Under the pieces are notes generated by a model. That model saw only the letters and a list, made by a program, of their open reading frames with translations, was not told the origin of the DNA and made no database searches. Positions 30,640-39,512 of a stretch of DNA of 64,000 bases are shown one piece after another (positions within the stretch are counted from its first letter, which is position 1; each line of letters opens with the position of its first letter). The position numbers were made by a program, and so were the translations under genes. This DNA comes from Desulfatirhabdium butyrativorans DSM 18734 (GTDB lineage Bacteria; Desulfobacterota; Desulfobacteria; Desulfobacterales; Desulfatirhabdiaceae): NCBI RefSeq assembly GCF_000429925.1, contig NZ_AUCU01000021.1, positions 1 to 64,000 of the forward strand, read 5' to 3'.

Positions 30640-30699
30640 AAATTTGCCTGTCCGCAGGCGGCGCACTGCTCCAAATAGGGGTTTTTCGTTCAGGCACTA
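30640..30699. repeat. Inverted-repeat element, copy A (truncated)
   Basis: Right half of the element found complete at 38320-38446: shares CCTGTCCGCAGGCG, the CTGCTCC...AATAGGGG segment and the terminal GTTTTTCGTTCAGGCAC. The left terminal repeat is missing. It lies between two convergent kinase genes, and its outer end supplies the TAG stop codon of the minus-strand kinase (30697-30699). Confidence 0.75.
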
Positions 30700-31827
30700 C
30701 GTACATTTGGGCAGGTGAATTTCCACCGTTGTGCCATGTCCCCATTTCGATTCGAGTCGGAGCGTCCCCCCATGCTTCTCTACGGTTCTGCGGGCCGTCA
30801 TGAGTCCGATGCCGGTTCCCCGGGTCCCTTTGGTCGTATGGAACCACTGCAAAATCCGCTCCAAGGTTTTGTCATCCATACCGATTCCCGTATCGATTAC
30901 CCGGAAGCAAACGCTATTGTCCCTGGTATCGGCGATGGTTAGCCGGATGGATTTGGGTTTGTCGGGGGGCTGTTCCATGCAGGCATCCAGGGCATTGAAG
31001 AGCAGGTTGGACAATACGGTTGTCATGGCATCGGCATCCATCCAGAGCTCACCGGTGAAGGCCGCTGGTTCGAAATCGATCGGAATGCCTGCCGCTTTGG
31101 CCTGACCCGAGACAGTTTCTATGGCTCGGATAGCGGGTTCGTTCGGATTACACCAACGCAGGGAAAGCTCGGATGCCTTTCCGTAATTCAATAGATCCAT
31201 AGCCAGTTTGTAGAGTTTTTCCGCATTTCCTTTCAACATCTCCCAGCCTTGTGACAGCGCGGTGGCATCGTTCATGTCGATACCTTTCTCCAGAACGAAC
31301 ATCCCGCCCCGCAATCCGCCTGCAATGTTTTTGATCGTATGCGAAAGCCCGGCAATGGCCTCGCCGACGGCGGCCAGCCGCTCGGTTTCCAACAGTCGTC
31401 TGGTCTTTTCCTCAACGAGCTGCTCCAGTTTTTCCGTGTATTGCCGCAGTTGGTTCCGCATCGCGATGCGCTCTGAAGCTCGGTGGATGGCGATTTCCAA
31501 CGCTTCATTGCCGATGGGCTTGGTGATGAAATCGGTGGCCTCCATTTTCAGGCTCTGAATGGCCAAATCCATGTCTCCATGACCCGTCATCATGATGACC
31601 TCAATATCCGGATCACGGGTTTTGATGGCCTTCAAAAGCTCCAGCCCATCCATTCCCGGCATTTTGATGTCGGTCAGCACAATGGATGGCCTGGCCTGAT
31701 CGATTTGCAGGAGCGCTTCATCGGCACTCTCTGCCGTGCTTACCGAATGTCCCATATCCATCAGGGAAATGGACAGGACCGTCCGGATGCCGCTTTCATC
31801 GTCTACAACCAGAATTTTCTGGCTCAT
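30697..31827 (-). CDS. Receiver-histidine kinase hybrid
   Basis: 376 residues: receiver about 3-115 (D53 in LTDIKMPGMDG), coiled coil about 118-155, kinase core with H163 in GLSHTIKN, N-box LFNALDAC, DTGIGMD and GTGIGLMTARR. It is a shorter paralogue of the facing 650-residue kinase, sharing the receiver and the ER...RxQLRxxTExLExLVxEK linker but lacking PAS domains. Start at ATG 31827 after AAGGATGG. Overlaps the upstream sensor kinase by ATGA, so the two are made together and phosphotransfer from that kinase to this receiver is likely. Confidence 0.93.
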   Translation of the reverse strand: MSQKILVVDDESGIRTVLSISLMDMGHSVSTAESADEALLQIDQARPSIVLTDIKMPGMDGLELLKAIKTRDPDIEVIMMTGHGDMDLAIQSLKMEATDFITKPIGNEALEIAIHRASERIAMRNQLRQYTEKLEQLVEEKTRRLLETERLAAVGEAIAGLSHTIKNIAGGLRGGMFVLEKGIDMNDATALSQGWEMLKGNAEKLYKLAMDLLNYGKASELSLRWCNPNEPAIRAIETVSGQAKAAGIPIDFEPAAFTGELWMDADAMTTVLSNLLFNALDACMEQPPDKPKSIRLTIADTRDNSVCFRVIDTGIGMDDKTLERILQWFHTTKGTRGTGIGLMTARRTVEKHGGTLRLESKWGHGTTVEIHLPKCT

Positions 31828-34100
31828 TGACCATCCTTTTCGCAAGCCTTGGGAAATTGAACAATAAAGGTCGCTCCGCCTTCATCGTTGTTGACGGCCG
31901 AAATCTCGCCGTTGCATTCCCGGATGATGCCGTAGCTGATGGAAAGACCAAGGCCTGTGCCTTTGCCGACTTGTTTGGTGGTGAAAAAAGGCTCGAATAT
32001 CTTCTCGAGAAGCTCTATCGGAATTCCGCAGCCCGTATCGGCAACCGATACAAAGACCGCATTATCCAGTTCCTCACTCTTGAGTGTGATGGTTTGGGGA
32101 ATTGATGGATTTGAATTCTTTTCCATCTTTTCCTCGATGGCATCCCGGGCATTGATCAATAGGTTGATAAAAACCTGCTCCAGCCTGGCCGCATCCGCCC
32201 AGACGAGCGGTATTTCTTCGGTAAGCGCCCACCTGACTTCAATCCCTCTGGCTTTAAATTGCTGGCTGAAGATTTCGAAAGATTTTTTCAGGACGTCGTT
32301 GAGATTGACTTTTTCAAGACGCATCTCGGATTTTCTACCGAACTGGCGCATGTGGCTGATGATTCTTGTGGCGCGATCCACATGGCTGTCGATTTCCTTG
32401 GCCAGGGTGTTCAAGATGGGTTCGGGTATCGTTTCGTTTTTCTCAATTTTTCGGATAAAAAAGCTGCTTGCGGTTTTGATGACCGAAAGCGGCTGATTCA
32501 GTTCATGCGCGACGCCGGTGGCCATCTCGCCGAGGGTGGCCATTTTGCTGGCCTGAATAATCTGCTGTTCCGCCTCAATTCTTTTGGTTTCATCCGATGT
32601 TGTCACCAGCAAAACCGTTTTTCCCGCATATTCCGAAGGAGAGATGCGTATATTCACGAAGAGAATTCCGCCTTTACGGTGAATCTGCCTGGCCTTGTGG
32701 ACGACAGAGGCTGTCAGCATCTTGAAGGCGAAATGTTCCCGCTCGCCTTCCGGAAACAGGTTGAGAAAACTGTTCCCGATCAAATCGGTTCGCTGGAAAC
32801 CATACAGGGTTTCCGCCGAGGTATTGCAGTCCAGTATGTCGAGTGTTTTGATGTCCAATACAAAGACAGGGTTCGGGATGTTGTTGAATATGTCGTGATA
32901 TTTGCGCTCGGATTCCGCAAGCTGCTCTTCCAGTTGTTTGCTTCTGGAAATATCGATGGACATTTCCATGGCGGCCACAATCTGGCCATCGCTGTCCTTG
33001 ATGGGTGCCGTTTGGACCACCCAATAGGTTTTGGTTCCGTCCTTGTTGTAGCCCGTCTCTTCGCTGTAGTGGCTTTTGCCGTCTTCAAAAGTCCATTCAA
33101 CCGGGCATTCCGTGCATTTTTCATTTCGATCCTTGTAAGCTTTATAGCAAAAATCACCGGGCTTGGGATCGAATCGTTTGGAGAACTCCCGGTTGTACTG
33201 CAGCAGCCGGTATTCCCGGTCTTGAACGGTAATGATGCAGGGAACCCGCTCAAACAGCGTCTGATACTGGAGACGTTGTCGTTTAAGTTCCTGCTGTTTT
33301 TCCTGAATGCGTTTTCCCATGGCTTCGAAGGCTTCGGCCAGTTGCCCAAGTTCGTTGCGATAGGGGATTGAAATGGGGGTTGAAAAATCGCCTTTGGCGA
33401 TGCGATGCGTTCCTGCAATGAGCTCCAGAATGGGCTTGTTGACGAAACGTAAAATGAAACAGAAGATGACCGCGGCAAACGAGAGGAAAAGAAATGCCGA
33501 GAAAAAAATCACGCCTTCCTCGAAGTACAGAATGTCCTGGTCTGTTTCCTTAAGCGAGACGACGACATCGAGTGCGCCGAGAATTTTCTTTTCAGGCGAG
33601 TGAAAATGACAGGCATCGGTGGAACAACCCGGAGCATTCCGGATCGGGGAGATAACGCCTACGGCGCGATAGCCTTCCGGTGTCTGCAGCAATCGAATCC
33701 GTTGGGAAAGCGGCAAGTCGATGGCAGGTGGATCGGCTTTATGGCAGACATGGCAGGCCTCGTTGCGGATGTTGGTCCGGGCGTTTATCTCGGACAAATT
33801 CTTGCTGAACTTGATTTCACCTTCCTTGTTGTAAATACGGATGCTTTCGATGGCATCGAGTCGGCCAATATTCTGGATACTCTGGTTGATGTTGTCCCGG
33901 GCGTTAAGCATCATGGCGTATTCCGTCCCCAGTTTGATGGTTTCACCGAGCCTGTCTGTCCAGACCAGGATGTGGTTCATCATCTTTTCTTTTTGGTAAC
34001 GGATATTGAAATAGGCCCAGATCGTGAAACCGGCGAACAGGGTAATCCCCATCACGAAGATCAGGTGATACCCGAGGTTGTTTCGAATGCGGCTCAGCAT
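31824..34100 (-). CDS. Membrane sensor kinase with predicted heme c periplasmic domain
   Basis: 758 residues. Membrane helices at about 12-31 and 197-217 enclose a periplasmic domain of about 165 residues. That domain contains a canonical heme motif CHVCH (116-120) and a CX4CH motif (CSTDACH, 159-165), so one or two covalent hemes are predicted. HAMP about 218-270, PAS 1 about 283-385 with a Cys motif ([19 protein letters not shown]), PAS 2 about 400-505, kinase core with H532 in [11 protein letters not shown] and [11 protein letters not shown]. Start at ATG 34100 after AGGGA; TTG 34154 would add 18 residues. Likely reads periplasmic redox state next to the hmc complex. Confidence 0.92.
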   Translation of the reverse strand: MLSRIRNNLGYHLIFVMGITLFAGFTIWAYFNIRYQKEKMMNHILVWTDRLGETIKLGTEYAMMLNARDNINQSIQNIGRLDAIESIRIYNKEGEIKFSKNLSEINARTNIRNEACHVCHKADPPAIDLPLSQRIRLLQTPEGYRAVGVISPIRNAPGCSTDACHFHSPEKKILGALDVVVSLKETDQDILYFEEGVIFFSAFLFLSFAAVIFCFILRFVNKPILELIAGTHRIAKGDFSTPISIPYRNELGQLAEAFEAMGKRIQEKQQELKRQRLQYQTLFERVPCIITVQDREYRLLQYNREFSKRFDPKPGDFCYKAYKDRNEKCTECPVEWTFEDGKSHYSEETGYNKDGTKTYWVVQTAPIKDSDGQIVAAMEMSIDISRSKQLEEQLAESERKYHDIFNNIPNPVFVLDIKTLDILDCNTSAETLYGFQRTDLIGNSFLNLFPEGEREHFAFKMLTASVVHKARQIHRKGGILFVNIRISPSEYAGKTVLLVTTSDETKRIEAEQQIIQASKMATLGEMATGVAHELNQPLSVIKTASSFFIRKIEKNETIPEPILNTLAKEIDSHVDRATRIISHMRQFGRKSEMRLEKVNLNDVLKKSFEIFSQQFKARGIEVRWALTEEIPLVWADAARLEQVFINLLINARDAIEEKMEKNSNPSIPQTITLKSEELDNAVFVSVADTGCGIPIELLEKIFEPFFTTKQVGKGTGLGLSISYGIIRECNGEISAVNNDEGGATFIVQFPKACEKDGQ

Positions 34101-34319
34101 GGCGGATTTCCCTGGGGGATACCGAAGAACATACGAAGGATCATTCGGATGCAATACCCGAAGATGTCATTGAAAATCAAGAAATAGATGGTTCAGGACA
34201 AGGAGTCGTGCATACATGTGCTGGGCCATGGCATGAAGAAGCCCCCGGGGGTTTCGGTATCAGTTTTCTGTTATGGGGTTTCCAGGCCCGGTGCGTACCG
34301 TACGGTGATGTTTTTTCGG

Positions 34320-34348
34320 TTGACAGCGCGGGTGAATTTGTTTATTAA
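34320..34348 (+). promoter_or_regulatory. Sigma-70 promoter for tRNA-Ala
   Basis: TTGACA at 34320-34325 and TATTAA at 34343-34348 with a 17-base spacer, about 20 bases ahead of the tRNA gene. It may also serve aroK-aroC-tyrA, as no terminator is visible between tRNA and aroK. Confidence 0.75.
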
Positions 34349-34368
34349 GCCATACGTTCCAAGCAAGT

Positions 34369-34444
34369 GGGGCTGTAGCTCAGCTGGGAGAGCGCATGAC
34401 TGGCAGTCATGAGGCCAGGGGTTCGATCCCCCTCAGCTCCACCA
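34369..34444 (+). tRNA. tRNA-Ala (anticodon GGC)
   Basis: 76-base cloverleaf with all arms. Acceptor GGGGCTG pairs with CAGCTCC (one G-T), D arm GCTC/GAGC, anticodon stem CATGA/TCATG around loop CTGGCAG giving anticodon GGC, T arm AGGGG-TTCGATC-CCCCT. The encoded 3' end is ACCA. Reads GCC/GCU alanine codons. Confidence 0.97.
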
Positions 34445-34492
34445 ATTATTTCAATCCTCCTGTTTTTCAATAGCGATTCCGCATCCATCCTC

Positions 34493-35095
34493 ATGATGAA
34501 CCTCTACCTCATTGGTTTCCGGTGCTCCGGAAAATCCACCATCGGCCGCTTTCTGTCCAACCAGTTGTGTCTTTCCTTCATCGATACCGACTCGATGGTC
34601 ATGGAAGCTTGCGGAAGCACGATTCGTGAATGGGTGGACGCTCATGGATGGGATGCATTTCGAAGACTCGAGTCGGATATTCTGAAGGGCGTATCGACGC
34701 AGTCGAATCAAGTGGTTGCAACCGGAGGCGGGATCGTACTATATGAAAGCAACATCATTGCCATGAAAGCCTCGGGTTTGGTCGTATGGCTGCGGATTCG
34801 ACCGGAAACGACTGCCTCCCGCATGGCTACCGATCCGAACAGCGGAATGCTCAGGCCGGGGCTGAGCGGCAATGATCCCATTATCGAAATCAACGATTTG
34901 CTTCGACAAAGAACCCCCCTATACCAAAAGGCTTCCGATCTTACGATCGATTGCGATGATTCGAGACCGGAGCAGATCGCTGACATCATTTTATCCTGGA
35001 TTCAGGAAATCCGTTTATGGCCGGAAATTCATTCGGAACATTGTTCCGCATCACCACCTGGGGAGAATCTCACGGCCCCGCCATCGGGGTCGTAA
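34493..35095 (+). CDS. aroK: Shikimate kinase
   Basis: Phosphorylates shikimate in the chorismate pathway. About 200 residues from ATG 34493 or 34496: Walker A GFRCSGKS (8-15), the DTDS metal/substrate region, the ATGGGIV glycine loop, and the lid arginine near LRPGLSG. The reading from 34409 begins inside the tRNA and is rejected. The C-terminus runs 79 bases into aroC in another frame, adding a tail ([18 protein letters not shown]) not expected of the family. Confidence 0.93.
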   Translation: MMNLYLIGFRCSGKSTIGRFLSNQLCLSFIDTDSMVMEACGSTIREWVDAHGWDAFRRLESDILKGVSTQSNQVVATGGGIVLYESNIIAMKASGLVVWLRIRPETTASRMATDPNSGMLRPGLSGNDPIIEINDLLRQRTPLYQKASDLTIDCDDSRPEQIADIILSWIQEIRLWPEIHSEHCSASPPGENLTAPPSGS

Positions 35096-36072
35096 TCGAC
35101 GGATGTCCTGCCGGTATCCCGCTTGATGAAGCCATCATCCAACTGGAGCTGGACAAACGCAAGCCTGGCGCATCCCCTGCCAGCACGCCCCGGAAGGAAG
35201 CGGATCGGGCCGTTCTGCTCTCCGGTGTTTTCGATGGAAAAACGACCGGATGCCCCATTTCTATCCAGATTGCCAACACGGATGCACGATCTTCTGCCTA
35301 CAGCCCGATGGCCCATCTTTTCCGGCCAGGGCACGGCGACTTCACCTATCAGGCCAAATATGGCATTCGGGACTGGCGGGGCGGTGGAAGGGCTTCGGCT
35401 CGTGAGACGGCTGCCCGGGTGGCGGCAGGCGCCGTAGCGAAGGCCGTTCTTGCTTCCGAAGGTGTTGATATCCTCGCCTATACCATTGCCCTTGCCGGAA
35501 TCCATGCGACTCAGTTGGATATGGCAGCGATCCATCACAATCCGTTCCGCTGTCCGGATCCAAAGGCGGCAAAACAGATGGAATGCCGGATTGACGAAAT
35601 CCGCGCCAAAGGCGACTCGGCAGGCGGTATTGTCGAAGTCCGGGCGACCAATGTTCCCAAAGGGCTTGGTGAGCCGGTTTTCGATAAGCTCGATGCCGAT
35701 CTTGCCCATGCCCTGATGGGCATCGGGGCGGTCAAGGGTGTTGAAATCGGTTCCGGGTTTGCCGCAGCAGGCATGCTGGGTTCCCAGCACAATGATCCGA
35801 TCTCGCCATCGGGTTTCCTGAGCAACCATGCCGGCGGCATTCTTGCGGGGATTTCCAACGGTGCAGATATCGTGGTCCGGGTTGCCGTCAAGCCCATTCC
35901 CTCCATTGCCATGGTCCAGCAAACCGTCGATCTTGATGGCAATCCGGCCGAAATACGTGTTGGCGGAAGGCATGATGTGGCTGCCATTCCCCGCATCAAT
36001 CCCGTATGCGAGGCCATGGTCGCGCTGGTTCTGGCAGACCATTGTCTCCGGGCCCGGGCCATCAGCCGATGA
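35017..36072 (+). CDS. aroC: Chorismate synthase
   Basis: Last step of the shikimate pathway, converting EPSP to chorismate with reduced FMN. 351 residues: [19 protein letters not shown] start (diagnostic), [32 protein letters not shown] and the late [10 protein letters not shown]. The first 79 bases overlap aroK, and the stop overlaps tyrA by four bases. Confidence 0.97.
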   Translation: MAGNSFGTLFRITTWGESHGPAIGVVIDGCPAGIPLDEAIIQLELDKRKPGASPASTPRKEADRAVLLSGVFDGKTTGCPISIQIANTDARSSAYSPMAHLFRPGHGDFTYQAKYGIRDWRGGGRASARETAARVAAGAVAKAVLASEGVDILAYTIALAGIHATQLDMAAIHHNPFRCPDPKAAKQMECRIDEIRAKGDSAGGIVEVRATNVPKGLGEPVFDKLDADLAHALMGIGAVKGVEIGSGFAAAGMLGSQHNDPISPSGFLSNHAGGILAGISNGADIVVRVAVKPIPSIAMVQQTVDLDGNPAEIRVGGRHDVAAIPRINPVCEAMVALVLADHCLRARAISR

Positions 36073-36944
36073 AGCGCATCATCGGCATCATCGGTGGTGA
36101 AGGGAAGATGGGCAGATGGCTGAACGCGTTTTTTTCCGGCATCGGATGCTCCGTTTTGTCTGCAGACCGGAAAACGGCGCTGACTCCAGATGACCTCGCC
36201 CGTCGCTGCGATGTCCTCGTTCTGAGTGTTCCCATCGACGCTGCCGTCCAGATGGCCCGTTCAATCGGTCCGCTGCTGTGTTCCAGCCAACTGCTGACGG
36301 ATGTCTGCTCCTTGAAACATGAAATCGTAGCCGCCATGCGCAAATCTACGCTGGCGGAAGTGGTGGGCATGCATCCGCTTTTCGGACCAGGACTTGAATC
36401 TGTAAAGGGGCAGAATGTGGTTTTATGCCCTGTCAAATCGTCAGACGGATTTCTATGGCTCAAGAATGTGTTTGAGACTCAGGGTGCGATGGTTACGGTT
36501 ACCGATCCGGAGACCCATGACCGGATGATGGGCATTGTGCAGGGCCTGAGCCATTGGATCACCATCACGATAGCGGAAACGGTCCAAAAATCGGTGGGTT
36601 CGCCAAATCAGCTTGAGCGATTCGCCACCCCGGTCTTTCGGTTGCAACTGGGTTTGATCGGAAGATTGCTGCATCAGGATCCGGCGTTATATGAAATGTT
36701 GATAGCCAGGAACCCTTACGTCAAAGAAATGGTAGAAGCATTCCAGAGAACGGGTGCCGATGTATTGAAGGATTTCATCGATTTCGAAGAAGGCTGCCAG
36801 CGATTGGGGCGATTGAAGAAGTTCTTTGGTGAGCTTCTCGATCCGGTCACACAACGGACCGATCAGTTCCTGGATAGATCACCGGTGGATGATAAAGGCC
36901 ATGAGCAGCGATCCCGTTCTCTTGAGGAAGCGATTCGCACATGA
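36069..36944 (+). CDS. tyrA: Prephenate/arogenate dehydrogenase
   Basis: TyrA-type dehydrogenase for tyrosine synthesis. About 291 residues from ATG 36069 (ATGA overlap with aroC). N-terminal Rossmann [12 protein letters not shown], then VLSVPIDAA, the catalytic-region VGMHPLFGP and an all-helical dimer domain with GLSHWITI. No chorismate mutase or ACT domain is seen. Prephenate versus arogenate specificity cannot be read from the sequence. Confidence 0.9.
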   Translation: MKRIIGIIGGEGKMGRWLNAFFSGIGCSVLSADRKTALTPDDLARRCDVLVLSVPIDAAVQMARSIGPLLCSSQLLTDVCSLKHEIVAAMRKSTLAEVVGMHPLFGPGLESVKGQNVVLCPVKSSDGFLWLKNVFETQGAMVTVTDPETHDRMMGIVQGLSHWITITIAETVQKSVGSPNQLERFATPVFRLQLGLIGRLLHQDPALYEMLIARNPYVKEMVEAFQRTGADVLKDFIDFEEGCQRLGRLKKFFGELLDPVTQRTDQFLDRSPVDDKGHEQRSRSLEEAIRT

Positions 36945-37717
36945 AGATCATCTCGGACACGCTCCAGCCCATGAATCCCCGTATTCAGGCCGCCATTCAG
37001 GAGGAAGAGCCAGGGCCCATCCGCAAGGTCGTTCAATCCGCAGCAGCCAAAGGCATTCATGGAATCGATATCAATTGCGGGCCTCTGTCGAAAGAGCCGG
37101 AACGGAAAATGCGATTTCTGGTCGAGACGGTTCAGCATGAAACCCGGCTTCCGCTGTTTCTCGATACGACCAATGCCAAAGCCATCGAAGCCGGTTTGCA
37201 GGTGTGCCGCAACCCGGTGACAATCAACGGATTGTCGCTGGAGCCGGCGAAGCTCGAAAGTATTCTGCCGCTTGCACTTGCCTATGATGCGGATATCGTC
37301 GGTTTTTTGCTGACCGAAGCAGGCCAGGTGCCCAGAAGCCTGGATGAGCGGCTTGGTATCGCCGCCAGGCTTTTTCATGAATGCAGCGAGGCAGGGATTC
37401 CGGCACAGAGATTGCTGATCGATCCGATCGTTGTCCCGCTGCTGTGGGCGGACGGTCTGGAGATGAACCGGGACCTGCTTGCCATTCTGAAATTGCTGCC
37501 CGAAGTTCTGGGTCATCCGGTTCGAACGATTGCAGGGCTTTCCAATTTGACGGCAGGTATCCGGGACATGGAAAGAAAGATGGCACTCGAATGTGCGTTT
37601 CTTCCCATGATGGCGTGTGCGGGCTTGAAGGAAGCCCTGATGAATGTGAACAGAGCCGACACGCTTGCGGTTGCCGGAGCCTGTCGATGCTTGCTTTGCG
37701 AAACGGTTTTCGGATAG
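36941..37717 (+). CDS. AcsE/MtrH-like pterin-dependent methyltransferase
   Basis: 258 residues with a pterin-binding TIM-barrel fold as in methyltetrahydrofolate:corrinoid/Fe-S protein methyltransferase AcsE. Comparable segments: GIDINCGPLSKEP (like DLNVGP), FLDTTNAKAIEAGL (like LDSTNIKAIEAGL), LLIDPIVVPL and TIAGLSNLTAG, which holds the conserved pterin-binding Asn. Joined to tyrA by an ATGA overlap, an odd partner for aromatic amino acid genes. Could serve the Wood-Ljungdahl pathway or another corrinoid protein; no corrinoid partner gene is in the window. Confidence 0.85.
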   Translation: MKIISDTLQPMNPRIQAAIQEEEPGPIRKVVQSAAAKGIHGIDINCGPLSKEPERKMRFLVETVQHETRLPLFLDTTNAKAIEAGLQVCRNPVTINGLSLEPAKLESILPLALAYDADIVGFLLTEAGQVPRSLDERLGIAARLFHECSEAGIPAQRLLIDPIVVPLLWADGLEMNRDLLAILKLLPEVLGHPVRTIAGLSNLTAGIRDMERKMALECAFLPMMACAGLKEALMNVNRADTLAVAGACRCLLCETVFG

Positions 37718-37726
37718 CGCATCGCC

Positions 37727-37759
37727 AAAAAGGGTCAATTGGTCCGATTGACCCTTTTT
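37727..37759. terminator. Bidirectional terminator
   Basis: Inverted repeat AAAAAGGGTCAAT - 7-base loop - ATTGACCCTTTTT, 13 paired bases, with A run on the left and T run on the right. It lies between the convergent acsE-like and His-rich genes and should terminate both. Confidence 0.92.
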
Positions 37760-37793
37760 ACGATCTTTCGATGAGAAGGTCATAGCACGCGGG

Positions 37794-38186
37794 TCAGCGG
37801 CCAGCGGAAACCATCAGTCGCTGGGCATCGATGATTTTTTCATCGATGGTGCGTGTGAGAGCTGCAATTTCGTCGATGCGATCTGCAATGTCCGGCATTC
37901 CGGCCTTCCTGGCCCTTTCGGACCACACGGTGTAATTTTCTGCATGATCTGTGTTGTGTTTCAGCCAGTGAGCCAGAAGTTTTTCGATTTTTTCCTGAAT
38001 ATTCGTTAAATCGATTGAATCGCCTGTTTCGGCAACGTGCGGATGGGCGTGGGCGTGATCGTGGTCATGCTCATGCGCATGGCTGTGTGTGTGCGTATGT
38101 TCATGAACGTGGGCCTCCTTGTGGGAAGGTGCATCGAGGGCGTGATCATGTTCATGGCAGGGATGGGATTGATCGTGATGGCTCAT
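37794..38186 (-). CDS. Histidine-rich putative metal-binding protein
   Basis: 130 residues. The first half (about 1-60) has more than twenty histidines in HxH and DHDH patterns, like the metal-loading tails of CzcD, ZIP and HypB-type proteins. The second half is an all-helical domain (NIQEKIEKLLAHWLKHNTDH, then WSERARKAGMPDIADRIDEI). No signal peptide or membrane helix. Start at ATG 38186 after AAGGAGCGC; the frame is open to 38267. Probably stores or delivers Ni, Zn or Co; the specific metal is not determinable and no transporter is adjacent. Confidence 0.8.
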   Translation of the reverse strand: MSHHDQSHPCHEHDHALDAPSHKEAHVHEHTHTHSHAHEHDHDHAHAHPHVAETGDSIDLTNIQEKIEKLLAHWLKHNTDHAENYTVWSERARKAGMPDIADRIDEIAALTRTIDEKIIDAQRLMVSAGR

Positions 38187-38319
38187 GGCAGCGCTCCTTG
38201 TTGATGGTGATGAATCGGGATCCCCTATTTCAGCCATCACCTTATTCATGAAAAGGTTATCCGTCAAGACCGATCCCTTCAGGCCGATCCTTCAACCGGG
38301 GAAGGCCCTGCATATGTTA

Positions 38320-38446
38320 GTGCCTGAACGGAAAACCTGTTTTGGGTACAACCTGAGCCGGAGGGCAGGCTGTTTCACGCTGTATTGCAAAATTGCCTGT
38401 CCGCAGGCGACACGCTGCTCCGAATAGGGGTTTTCCGTTCAGACAC
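38320..38446. repeat. Inverted-repeat element, copy B (complete)
   Basis: 127-bp element with terminal inverted repeats GTGCCTGAACGGAAAACC (left) and its near-complement ending GTTCAGACAC (right). The interior has ACAACCTGAGCCGGAGGGC and CCTGTCCGCAGGCG segments. Flanked on the left by GTTA, as is copy C. It carries no open reading frame of note. Lies 9 bases after the acyltransferase stop codon. Confidence 0.85.
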
Positions 38447-38455
38447 GATGTTGTG

Positions 38456-39364
38456 TTATTTGGATTCATAGGGGATCTGTTTCATCATCGTTTGAAGCAA
38501 CCGATCTTTTTCCTCCCATAAAGCGTTCAGCCGCTGCTGCAAACGTTCCCGGAAATTCGGATCGTTGAGGTAGTCTCCGCGAAATGCTTCATCGATGGGG
38601 AAAGATCGCACCCTTACGCGGATTTCACCAATTTTTCCACTGGCAAACTCCCATAAACTTTTGGCCCCATGGGGGTAAGCAATGGTGACATCGATGATGC
38701 GATGGATATGATCCCCCATTGCGGAAAGAGCAAAAGCCAATCCTCCGGCTTTGGGCTTGAGCAGATGGCGGTAAGGCGAGCCCTGTTTTTCGTGCTTCAT
38801 TTTCTGAAAGCGTGTGCCTTCGACAAAATTGGTCACGGAAACGGGAATGCTCTTGAATTTTTGGCAGGCTTTCTTCGTGATTTCCAGATCGTGTCCCTTC
38901 AATTGCGGATGTTTTTCCAGGAATTCACGCGAATACCGCTTCATGAAAGGGAAATCCAGCGCCCACCAGGCCAGCCCCAGAAAGGGGACCCAGATGAGCT
39001 CCTTTTTCAGGAAAAACTTCAAAAAGGGAATCCGTTTGTGAAAGATGGCCTGAAGCACCAGGATGTCCACCCAGGATTGATGGTTGGCCAGAACCATGTA
39101 CCATTGATCCGGCGATAGATTTTCCATGCCGGATATGTCCCATCGAACCCGGTGAATGTGGCGGATGTTCCAGTTGTTGATGCTGATCCACAACGCCGCG
39201 ATGCCGTTAAGCATTCTATCGCAGAGCGTTCGCCAGCCGGCAAGGGGGACGAGCCACTTGAACATGGCGACCACCATCAGCGGCGGTACCAGCAGCACCG
39301 TGTTGATTCCATACAGCAGCAAGGATATACTCCCTCTGCACAAAGCAACTAAAGACTGAAACAT
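38456..39364 (-). CDS. 1-acyl-glycerol-3-phosphate acyltransferase family (PlsC/YihG-like)
   Basis: About 302 residues. N-terminal hydrophobic helix, then the acyltransferase motif NHQSWVDIL (H-X4-D) and the second motif FVEGTRF, as in the YihG/PlsC branch; a basic RVRSFPIDE segment follows. Probably transfers acyl chains to lysophosphatidate or a related lipid at the membrane. Start chosen at ATG 39364 after GAGGGG; the frame stays open to 39472, which would add 36 mostly charged residues. Confidence 0.85.
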   Translation of the reverse strand: MFQSLVALCRGSISLLLYGINTVLLVPPLMVVAMFKWLVPLAGWRTLCDRMLNGIAALWISINNWNIRHIHRVRWDISGMENLSPDQWYMVLANHQSWVDILVLQAIFHKRIPFLKFFLKKELIWVPFLGLAWWALDFPFMKRYSREFLEKHPQLKGHDLEITKKACQKFKSIPVSVTNFVEGTRFQKMKHEKQGSPYRHLLKPKAGGLAFALSAMGDHIHRIIDVTIAYPHGAKSLWEFASGKIGEIRVRVRSFPIDEAFRGDYLNDPNFRERLQQRLNALWEEKDRLLQTMMKQIPYESK

Positions 39365-39512
39365 GAATTGACCCCTCGATGGCTTTTTGTTCCGGTGAGA
39401 TGTGGAATATTCTTTTTCGGATTTATTGCCTGTTTCCACCATTTTTCCCAGCAGGAAACCGATCCGTGACAAAACTTTTACGAATCCAGATCGATCGATG
39501 AATGGTGATTGA

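Noticed and set aside
34222-34260. GAAGCCCCCGGGGGTTTC palindrome upstream of the tRNA promoter
   Set aside because: It is self-complementary with essentially no loop and no T run, so it is a poor terminator; no other role can be supported.
34409-34492. Possible N-terminal extension of shikimate kinase
   Set aside because: It begins inside tRNA-Ala and adds residues before the conserved [14 protein letters not shown] start.
38015-38251. Tandem short repeats that might be a CRISPR or satellite
   Set aside because: The periodicity comes from His/Asp codons (CAT, GAT) in the His-rich protein; there are no spacers.
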